Assembly: GCA_015490795.1 (NCBI GenBank)
Contig: WFXD01000124.1
Location: 1-32,453, forward strand
Reading direction: 5' to 3'
DNA length: 32,453 nt
Origin: Gammaproteobacteria bacterium
Lineage (GTDB): Bacteria > Pseudomonadota > Gammaproteobacteria > Chromatiales > Chromatiaceae
The notes under the pieces were generated by a model. The model did not search any database. It was given only the letters and a program-made list of their open reading frames with translations, and was not told where the DNA came from. The position numbers and the translations under genes are program-made. Each line of letters starts with the position of its first letter. The first letter of the stretch is position 1. Positions 26,782 through 32,453 of the stretch are shown here, in pieces.

Positions 26782-28290
26782 TTAGTCGTTATAGTCCAGT
26801 GTAAACCCTGCCTTCTCCAGTATGATCTTCTCTTGCTGTAACTCCATTTGGGTTAGCGGGTGCTTCGTTAACCACTCCGCTGGAAAAGCAAGTTTCAAAT
26901 GGTTCTTTTTTACCGCAAGTCCAATGTCGGGCCTTGCTTTGGTGGCGCGGCCACGGTGCAGCAGGGTGGCCAGGCGCAGCAGGATGCAGAGCCGTTTGGC
27001 GCACCCTCTGTCGATGACGGGCAGAGATTCAAATGCATCCAGTGGGAATCTCCTGCGGTGGCCTCGCACCAATACGGCCAGCAGCATCTGCTCCGGGCGT
27101 GAAAAGCCAGACAGATCAGAGTTTTCAATCAGGTAGGCACCATGCTTGTGAAACTGGTTGTGGGAGATGGTGAGCCCCAACTCATGTATGCGTGCAGCCC
27201 AGCATAAAATCTCCAGCTGGCCATCCTGGGTCAGCTGCCAGGGTTGGCAGGCCTGAGCGAAGAGCCTGCGAGCGGTTCTCTCCACACGTTGAGCATGTTG
27301 CAGATCCAGATGGTAGCGTGCGCAGAGTGAATGGATGGAGCGCCCACGCACATCCTCATGTTGGAAGCGTCCAAGTTTGTCGTAGAGCAGCCCCTCCCTC
27401 AGCGCCTGGTCAGAGATCTGCATCTTCTCCAGGTGCAGGGCCTTGAATATGGCAAGCAGTACGGCAACCCCCCCGGGGAACACAGGCTGGCGCTCCTCGC
27501 TAAGCCCGGCAAGAGCCAGTCTGCCTATATGGCCAATGGCGATTAAGGCTTCGCACAGTCGGTGCAGGGACTCCAGCGTAATACCCTCTGTACTCCAGCC
27601 TGCCCGCTGCACAACCTCGTTTATGCTGCGAATGGTGCCAGAGCTGCCGATGGCTGTTTGCCAGCCCAGTTGGCGGTAGAGCCTGCGGATGGGGCGCAGC
27701 TCCAGCGCCGCCGCCAGCTCGGCTGTCCGCATGGTATCAGCCGTTATGACTTCATCGGGAAAATAGCGCTGGCTCATGCTGACACAGCCCATGTGCAGGC
27801 TCTCACGACGCTTGATATCGAACTGCTTGCCAATAATAAGCTCGGTACTGCCACCCCCAATGTCTACCACCAGCCGCTGGTTGCTGCCTGCGGCAAGGCC
27901 GTGGGCAACGCCAAGATAGATCAGCCGGGCCTCTTCGTGCCCTGCAATGATTTCAATAGGGTGCCCCAGTGCGCTCTCTGCCTGGGTCAGAAAGTCGCCA
28001 GCCTGCTTTGCCTGTCGCAGGGCATTGGTGCCAACTGCACGAACAGTGCCCGGCGGCAGCTCGCGCAGCCGCTGCCCAAAGCGGCCAAGACAGGCCAGTG
28101 CGCGTGTCCGAGCCTCAAGCGAGAGCTGCCTGTTTTCATCCAACCCAGCCCCAAGGCGTACCATCTCTCGAATTCGGTCGATGATCTGGATATCATCTCC
28201 CTCTACCCGGACGACAATCATGTGGAAGCTGTTGGAGCCAAGATCAACGGCAGCAATGGTTTTTGGTCTATTGTTGTCTGTTCTGTTCAT
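26782..28290 (-). CDS. ppx: Exopolyphosphatase / guanosine pentaphosphatase (Ppx/GppA)
   Basis: A 502-residue member of the Ppx/GppA family, which hydrolyses terminal phosphates of polyphosphate or converts pppGpp to ppGpp. The ASKHA-fold motifs are IAAVDLGSNSFHMIVV (phosphate 1), LVVDIGGGSTELIIG (phosphate 2) and AIGSSGTIRSI. FPGGVAVLLAIFKAL and LREGLLYDKLG are typical. The C-terminal helical HD-like domain has CWAARIHELGLTISH and QFHKHGAYLIENSDL. The length matches E. coli Ppx (513) and GppA (494) equally, so the choice between them is open. No ppk is adjacent in the window. The gene starts divergently from the AT-rich sugar cluster. Confidence 0.9.
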   Translation of the reverse strand: MNRTDNNRPKTIAAVDLGSNSFHMIVVRVEGDDIQIIDRIREMVRLGAGLDENRQLSLEARTRALACLGRFGQRLRELPPGTVRAVGTNALRQAKQAGDFLTQAESALGHPIEIIAGHEEARLIYLGVAHGLAAGSNQRLVVDIGGGSTELIIGKQFDIKRRESLHMGCVSMSQRYFPDEVITADTMRTAELAAALELRPIRRLYRQLGWQTAIGSSGTIRSINEVVQRAGWSTEGITLESLHRLCEALIAIGHIGRLALAGLSEERQPVFPGGVAVLLAIFKALHLEKMQISDQALREGLLYDKLGRFQHEDVRGRSIHSLCARYHLDLQHAQRVERTARRLFAQACQPWQLTQDGQLEILCWAARIHELGLTISHNQFHKHGAYLIENSDLSGFSRPEQMLLAVLVRGHRRRFPLDAFESLPVIDRGCAKRLCILLRLATLLHRGRATKARPDIGLAVKKNHLKLAFPAEWLTKHPLTQMELQQEKIILEKAGFTLDYND

Positions 28291-28375
28291 CTGTTGAATA
28301 TGAGCTTATGCCGTATCTCTTCAGCTTAGCATTTTGTAGTGGTGATGTTACCGGGTTGACCTTAAACTTGAGGGT

Positions 28376-28450
28376 ATAAAGTGTTGCAGCCAGTGTGGTG
28401 CAAAGGTTGAGCTGCAAATTCCTGAGATGGAGAGTGGTGGCGACCGATAG
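28376..28450 (+). pseudogene. Possible remnant of a Nudix hydrolase zinc-ribbon start
   Basis: The frame from 28376 reads I-K-C-CSQCGAKVELQIPEMESGGDR and stops at TAG 28448-28450. CSQCG-x-V-x-L-x-IP and a DR ending are what I would expect at the N-terminus of Nudix hydrolases of the NADH-pyrophosphatase zinc-ribbon type (MKFCSQCG...IPEGDDR). The open stretch from 28346 has no ATG, GTG or TTG before the Cys pair, only ATA where a start ATG would be expected, so it cannot be normally translated. It lies at the edge of the AT-rich cluster. Homology is by eye and uncertain. Confidence 0.35.
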
Positions 28451-28484
28451 TGAATTAAACAGCTATTCAGGAATCTGTAAATAG

Positions 28485-29522
28485 ATGCGAGAAATAACAA
28501 TTTGCAATAGAAAAGTGGGTGAAAATCACCCACCTCTGGTTATAGCTGAGTTAGGCATTAATCATGGTGGCTCATTGGGTGTGGCATTCGATATGGTTGA
28601 TGCAGCCGGCAGGGCAGGGGCTGAGGTCATCAAACACCAGACCCATATTGTAGAAGATGAAATGTCCCCGTTGGCTAAAACTATTTGCCCAGGCAATGCT
28701 GGTATTTCCATCTATGAAATCATGGAGAAATGTGCATTAAACGAAAAAGATGAGCGCATGCTCAAAGAGTACATTGAGTCTAAGGGTATGATTTTTATCA
28801 GCACGCCATTTTCCAGGGCAGCTGCTGACAGACTAAACCGCATGAATGTATGTGCATATAAAATCGGCTCTGGAGAGTGCAATAATTATCCACTGCTAGA
28901 GCATATATCAAAATTCGAGAAGCCGATTATACTAAGCACAGGTATGAATACCATCAGTAGCATCAGGAAGGCAACGGATATATTTGACAGGAACAGCATT
29001 CCATACGCATTACTGCATACCACTAATTTATATCCGACACCACCACATCTGGTAAGGCTCGGAGGGATGCAAGAGCTTCAAAAAGTTTTTCCAAATGTTG
29101 TAGTGGGCCTCTCAGATCACACAACATCCAATTTGGCATGTTTTGCAGCAGCAGCCCAAGGCGCATCAATTCTGGAAAGGCACTTTACAGACCGAATGGA
29201 TCGCGATGGGCCAGACATTATTAATTCAATGGATGAAGCATCTCTTAAAGAGCTTATTCATGGAAGTGCTGAAATACATAAAATGCTGGGCGGCACAAAA
29301 TCTGCTGCTCAAGAGGAAAAAGTAACAATGGATTTTGCATTTTCAACTGTTGTTGCAATAAGAGATATCAAGAAAGGCGAGCACCTAAACAGAGATAACA
29401 TTTGGGTAAAAAGGCCAGGTGTTGGAGCAATTAGTGCAGAGCATTTTAATGATCTTATTGGTAAAGTGTCGTCAAAAGACATTGATTGCGGCATGCACCT
29501 CGATTGGCAGGATTTCGCATAA
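28485..29522 (+). CDS. neuB: Nonulosonic acid synthase (NeuB family)
   Basis: Condenses phosphoenolpyruvate with ManNAc or a 2,4-diacetamido-mannose derivative to give sialic or legionaminic acid. The 345-residue protein has the NeuB TIM barrel with [18 protein letters not shown] (Glu22), [14 protein letters not shown] (Lys50), [54 protein letters not shown] and [16 protein letters not shown]. The C-terminal SAF/antifreeze-like domain has [20 protein letters not shown]. These motifs are of the Neisseria NeuB ([12 protein letters not shown]) subgroup rather than the E. coli K1 (VKFQTF) one. The upstream ribosome-binding site is weak (AGGA 12 bases away). NeuC follows after one base. Sialic versus legionaminic acid cannot be decided from this gene alone. 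Confidence 0.93.
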   Translation: MREITICNRKVGENHPPLVIAELGINHGGSLGVAFDMVDAAGRAGAEVIKHQTHIVEDEMSPLAKTICPGNAGISIYEIMEKCALNEKDERMLKEYIESKGMIFISTPFSRAAADRLNRMNVCAYKIGSGECNNYPLLEHISKFEKPIILSTGMNTISSIRKATDIFDRNSIPYALLHTTNLYPTPPHLVRLGGMQELQKVFPNVVVGLSDHTTSNLACFAAAAQGASILERHFTDRMDRDGPDIINSMDEASLKELIHGSAEIHKMLGGTKSAAQEEKVTMDFAFSTVVAIRDIKKGEHLNRDNIWVKRPGVGAISAEHFNDLIGKVSSKDIDCGMHLDWQDFA

Positions 29523-29523
29523 C

Positions 29524-30666
29524 ATGAAAAAGAAAATTGTGTTTTTAACCGGTACCCGAGCTGATTTTGGAAAACTGAAATCACTCATCAGTGCATCACA
29601 AGAGCTGGATGGCTATGAAGCACATATTTTTGTGACAGGTATGCATCTAAACCAAAAATACGGGAAGACAATAGATGAGATTTATAAATGTGAATTCAAG
29701 AATGTTTATCCGTTCATAAACCATGACCGGGCAGACTTAATGGACAGGGTTTTATCCACCACAATCAATGGATTTTCACGTTATATAGCAGAGATCAATC
29801 CGGATTTAATCATCGTCCATGGTGATCGTGCCGAAGCGCTTGCGGGAGCAATTGTTGGAAGCCTGAATAATATACTCGTTGCTCATATCGAGGGCGGTGA
29901 AAAATCTGGAACAATAGACGAATTGATTAGACATGCTGTATCAAAAATGTCACATATTCATCTTGTAGCCAATCATGATGCAAAAAAACGGTTGTTGCAA
30001 TTAGGGGAGCGAGGGCAATCCATATTTGTCATTGGCTCTCCTGATCTGGATATAATGGCATCAAACACACTGGCAGATCTGGATTCTGTAACCTCTTACT
30101 ATGATATAACATTCGATAACTATGGCATCCTTCTGTTTCATCCTGTAACAACTGAAATTGACTGCTGGGAAGAGCATACCAGAGAGGTTGTTGATGCTAT
30201 TATTGAGAGTGAACTAAACTATATTGTAATCTATCCAAATAATGATCTTGGGTCTGAAATCATTATAAAAGGCTACAAAAGGTTCCAGAATAATCCTAAA
30301 ATAAAAGTATATCCATCTTTGCGGTTTGAGTACTTTTTAGTTCTTCTTCATAACTCAGATTTTATTATAGGAAACTCTAGTGCAGGCATTCGAGAAGCAC
30401 CATATTACAGCATCCCAACAATTAATATTGGGACGCGTCAGCATGAAAGAGGCAGCGCCCCAACAATAAGGCACTGCAACTATAAAAAAACAGAGATTCT
30501 TGATTTGATTGCCAAAACCAAAAGAGCGAGCCAAGCTGCTGCTAAAGATAGTGCAACCTGTTCCTTTGGGTGCGGCAATAGCACAGAGCTATTTATCAGC
30601 CTTTTAAATAGCGGTGTATTCTGGAATCTCAGAAAACAAAAATTATTTCAGGATCGTGATTATTAA
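29524..30666 (+). CDS. neuC: Hydrolysing UDP-sugar 2-epimerase (NeuC/LegG family)
   Basis: Converts UDP-GlcNAc, or UDP-diacetamido-bacillosamine in the legionaminic acid route, to the free 2-epimer plus UDP, supplying the NeuB substrate. The 380-residue protein starts MKKKIVFLTGTRADFGKL, the NeuC N-terminus. It has VHGDRAEALAGAIVGS, AHIEGGEKSGTIDELIRHAVSKMS, IGNSSAGIREAPYYSIPTINIGTRQ and HERGSAPTIRHC, the GT-B-fold epimerase signatures. The longer frame begins at 29419, inside neuB; the ATG at 29524, one base after the neuB stop, is the family start and is adopted. HisF-like follows directly, its ATG touching this stop. NeuC and LegG cannot be separated here. Confidence 0.92.
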   Translation: MKKKIVFLTGTRADFGKLKSLISASQELDGYEAHIFVTGMHLNQKYGKTIDEIYKCEFKNVYPFINHDRADLMDRVLSTTINGFSRYIAEINPDLIIVHGDRAEALAGAIVGSLNNILVAHIEGGEKSGTIDELIRHAVSKMSHIHLVANHDAKKRLLQLGERGQSIFVIGSPDLDIMASNTLADLDSVTSYYDITFDNYGILLFHPVTTEIDCWEEHTREVVDAIIESELNYIVIYPNNDLGSEIIIKGYKRFQNNPKIKVYPSLRFEYFLVLLHNSDFIIGNSSAGIREAPYYSIPTINIGTRQHERGSAPTIRHCNYKKTEILDLIAKTKRASQAAAKDSATCSFGCGNSTELFISLLNSGVFWNLRKQKLFQDRDY

Positions 30667-31425
30667 ATGTTAAAGAAAAGAGTAGCTGCCCGTATTGATA
30701 TAAAAAATGAATTTGTAATTAAAGGGATTCACCTGGAAGGATTGAGAAAAGTTGGGAATCCTAATGATCTGGCAAAGTTTTATTACGATGAAGGAGTAGA
30801 TGAGATATTTTTTATGGACGCAGTTGCTGCATACTATGATCGTAACAGCCTAGAAGAAATCATATCAAAAGCAGCAAAAAACGTATTTGTTCCAATTACA
30901 GTAGGCGGAGGTATACGTACAATTAATGATATAACCAAGGCGCTTGCCAGTGGTGCTGATAAAGTTGCAATTAATACCCAAGCAGTAAGAACACCTGAAA
31001 TAATGGATGAGGCATCAAGAATATTTGGCTCACAATGCATCGTTGCATCAATTCAAGCAAAAAAAATAGCACATGATAAATGGGAGGTTTGTGTTGATAA
31101 TGGTAGAGAGGCTACCGGCCTTGATGTGATCCAATGGGCAAGAAAACTCGAGCAGCTAGGAGCTGGAGAAATCATGATTACATCAATAGATCAGGAAGGT
31201 ACAAAAAAAGGATATGATACAGCACTGTGCAACCGGATTGCGAACACAATCCATCTGCCAATAATTGCATCTGGTGGTGCTGGGTCACCACAAGATATAA
31301 GCCATTTATGCATTAATGCTGATGTTAGCGCAGTCGCTGTTGCATCAATCCTTCACTACAATTTATCAAGTATTAACGCTATAAAATGTGATTTACGCAG
31401 CAAAGGTTTTAATGTCAGATTATGA
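30667..31425 (+). CDS. HisF-like ammonia-using subunit of a sugar amidotransferase system
   Basis: A 252-residue half of an imidazole glycerol phosphate synthase fold. Most HisF landmarks are present, such as TVGGGIRTINDITKAL, GADKVAINTQAV, GSQCIVASIQAKK, TSIDQEGTKKGYD and PIIASGGAGSPQDI, and Asp11 is kept in ARIDIKN. The second catalytic residue of HisF, Asp130, is Gln here (Gln130 in ASIQAKK). Authentic HisF needs both Asps for cyclisation, so this is not a histidine-pathway HisF. In clusters of this kind, HisF- and HisH-like proteins deliver ammonia to a PseA/WbpG-type enzyme. The stop of neuC abuts its ATG and its own stop overlaps hisH (ATGA). Confidence 0.88.
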   Translation: MLKKRVAARIDIKNEFVIKGIHLEGLRKVGNPNDLAKFYYDEGVDEIFFMDAVAAYYDRNSLEEIISKAAKNVFVPITVGGGIRTINDITKALASGADKVAINTQAVRTPEIMDEASRIFGSQCIVASIQAKKIAHDKWEVCVDNGREATGLDVIQWARKLEQLGAGEIMITSIDQEGTKKGYDTALCNRIANTIHLPIIASGGAGSPQDISHLCINADVSAVAVASILHYNLSSINAIKCDLRSKGFNVRL

Positions 31426-32066
31426 GTGCCCCGCTTATTGCTGTAATTGACTATGGTCTTGGTAATGTTAGAAACATGGTAAACGCCTTAAACAAGGTGG
31501 GAGCACAGCCCATCCTAACTAATTCAAAGAAAAAAATACTAAGTGCCGATGCATTGGTGCTCCCTGGGGTTGGCGCTTTTTCACATGGGATGAAGCAACT
31601 AAAAGAACATGCCCTTATTGATGTTATACATAAATTTGCTTCAACAAATAAACCATTCCTAGGTGTGTGTTTAGGCATGCAGATGATGTTTGATAAAAGC
31701 GATGAGTTTGGTGAGACCAAGGGTCTTGGTTTGATCGCTGGAGATATCAAAATAATTAATATTGATTCTACAAAGAGACAAAGGCTCCCTCATGTTGGGT
31801 GGAACAATATTATTGTGCCTGACAATGCCTTGAGCTGGGAGGGGACAATATTGTCTGGAATACAAAATAACGCAGACATGTATTTTATTCATAGCTATGC
31901 AGCTTCCCCTATTTTGCAAGATGTTCTCCTTGCAGTCACTCAATACCATGACTATATATTTTGCTCGGCTGTTAAGAATGGCAATATCTATGGTGTGCAA
32001 TTTCATCCGGAAAAAAGTGCAACGTCAGGATTGCTTGTGCTAAAAAATTTAATATCCCTAGCATGA
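31422..32066 (+). CDS. HisH-like glutamine amidotransferase subunit
   Basis: A 214-residue class I glutaminase that would release ammonia from glutamine and hand it to the HisF-like partner. The catalytic triad is complete: Cys83 in PFLGVCLGMQ, and His195 and Glu197 in GVQFHPEKS. The PGVGAFSHG loop and YFIHSY are typical of HisH. It overlaps the HisF-like gene by four bases, so the pair is coupled. Given Gln130 in its partner and the NeuB/NeuC neighbours, the ammonia is more likely used for sugar amidination than for histidine. The next gene starts about 10 bases after its stop. Confidence 0.9.
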   Translation: MSAPLIAVIDYGLGNVRNMVNALNKVGAQPILTNSKKKILSADALVLPGVGAFSHGMKQLKEHALIDVIHKFASTNKPFLGVCLGMQMMFDKSDEFGETKGLGLIAGDIKIINIDSTKRQRLPHVGWNNIIVPDNALSWEGTILSGIQNNADMYFIHSYAASPILQDVLLAVTQYHDYIFCSAVKNGNIYGVQFHPEKSATSGLLVLKNLISLA

Positions 32067-32076
32067 GATTATTGTT

Positions 32077-32453
32077 ATGAAAAAAGAAAAGCCGCTATAT
32101 GGGTTGCCAGAAGAGGTTTTATTCTGCAAGAAATGTGTTATTTCTAATCAGCGCCCAAGTTCCACAGTTGAATTTAAAGCAAACCCTGATGACAAAAAAG
32201 AGACTATTGATTTTGATGATTATGGAATCTGCTCTGCGTGTAGATACCATGCAGAGAAGGAACTAAATATAGACTGGAATGACCGTGAAGATAAACTGAA
32301 AAGACTGCTTTCTAAGTTCAGAAAAAATGATGGGAGCTATGATGTTATTGTCCCTGGCAGTGGTGGTAAGGACAGTGCATATACCTCACATATCTTAAAA
32401 TATAAGTATGGTATGAACCCGCTTACAGTAACATGGGCTCCTCATCTCTATAC
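32077..32453 (+). CDS. N-acetyl sugar amidotransferase, PseA/WbpG type (3' end cut by window)
   Basis: The first 125 residues are visible. Two Cys pairs, Cys17/Cys20 in FCKKCVISNQRPSS and Cys52/Cys55 in GICSACRYH, look like metal or cluster ligands. The ATP-pyrophosphatase loop VPGSGGKDSAY (SGGKDS at 95-100) follows. This combination is characteristic of the PseA/WbpG/LegA-like family, which turns an N-acetyl group on a sugar into an acetamidino group with ATP and ammonia. The three genes HisF-like, HisH-like and this one are a known functional set in O-antigen clusters. The ATG at 32077 starts MKKEKPLYGLPEEVLF. The exact sugar substrate cannot be told. Confidence 0.88.
   Translation, partial: MKKEKPLYGLPEEVLFCKKCVISNQRPSSTVEFKANPDDKKETIDFDDYGICSACRYHAEKELNIDWNDREDKLKRLLSKFRKNDGSYDVIVPGSGGKDSAYTSHILKYKYGMNPLTVTWAPHLY

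Larger units (their letters stand above)
28451..32453. other. AT-rich surface-sugar (nonulosonic acid) gene cluster
   Basis: From about 28450 the sequence becomes visibly AT-rich. For example, 29641-29700 has 18 G or C in 60, against 36 in 60 at 8461-8520. All five genes run on the plus strand with gaps of 1 base or less, or four-base overlaps, except about 10 bases before the last. This composition shift and gene content are typical of horizontally acquired capsule, O-antigen or flagellin-glycan loci. The cluster continues past the window. Confidence 0.8.

Noticed and set aside
27562-28329. 255-residue plus-strand ORF over ppx
   Set aside because: It lies wholly on the opposite strand of a well-supported Ppx/GppA gene and has no family motif.
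28356-28380. TTGACC ... TATAAA as a promoter of the sugar cluster
   Set aside because: The spacer is only 13 bases, too short for a normal sigma-70 promoter, and the stretch overlaps the possible Nudix remnant.
30667-32066. HisF and HisH as histidine biosynthesis genes
   Set aside because: Gln130 replaces a catalytic Asp of HisF, no other his gene is adjacent, and the neighbours are sugar genes.
1-32453. CRISPR array, tRNA, rRNA or insertion sequence
   Set aside because: No regularly spaced repeats, cloverleaf-like segments, ribosomal sequence or transposase were seen on either strand.

Overview
The window looks like the chromosome of a gammaproteobacterium. The first half carries the block mtnA-gyrA-serC-(serA)-pheA-hisC-tyrA-aroA-cmk-rpsA-ihfB. 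This is the order known from Pseudomonas and relatives as the aromatic 'supraoperon', here with serA added and with tyrA and aroA as separate genes. Proteins such as ribosomal protein S1 (557 aa), IHF-beta, ClpB and RppH closely resemble their E. coli and Pseudomonas counterparts. A single-chain pyruvate:ferredoxin oxidoreductase points to an anaerobic, microaerobic or facultative lifestyle. I cannot name the genus.

Layout. (1) 1-1043: 3' part of mtnA. (2) 1148-13483: gyrA, then a tightly packed operon for serine (serC, serA), phenylalanine/tyrosine (pheA, hisC, tyrA) and chorismate (aroA), followed by cmk, rpsA and ihfB, closed by a strong terminator. (3) 13571-17833: pabB, bracketed by copies of a 20-bp repeat, then clpB behind a clear heat-shock (sigma-32) promoter. 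(4) 17898-20703: an envelope module of unknown role: a small secreted protein, divergent from a DUF6502-like protein that overlaps a DUF5666-like lipoprotein. Two matching palindromes lie between the divergent genes. (5) 20795-24385: nifJ-type pyruvate oxidoreductase. (6) 24569-28290: HAD phosphatase, rppH, lexA with an SOS box, and a Ppx/GppA phosphatase. (7) about 28450 to the end: an AT-rich surface-sugar cluster (NeuB, NeuC, HisF-like, HisH-like, PseA/WbpG-type amidotransferase) that runs off the window.

How the genes fit together. SerA and SerC supply phosphoserine. AroA completes 5-enolpyruvylshikimate-3-phosphate on the way to chorismate, which PheA and TyrA (with the HisC-type aminotransferase) draw into Phe and Tyr and PabB draws into folate. 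Cmk, S1 and IHF-beta tie this to nucleotide supply, translation and nucleoid structure. In the last region, NeuC and NeuB would make a nonulosonic acid, and the HisH/HisF/amidotransferase trio would convert an N-acetyl group on a sugar to an acetamidino group.

Most notable observations. LexA has Arg at the position of catalytic Lys156 and Ser-Gly in place of the Ala84-Gly85 cleavage pair, yet keeps Ser119 and an SOS box. The DUF6502/DUF5666 locus has twin operators and a start-site hairpin and is the best candidate here for an undescribed system. The HisF-like protein keeps Asp11 but has Gln at Asp130. A start-less remnant resembling the zinc-ribbon end of a Nudix hydrolase lies exactly where the sugar island begins. 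No CRISPR array, tRNA, rRNA or insertion sequence was seen.
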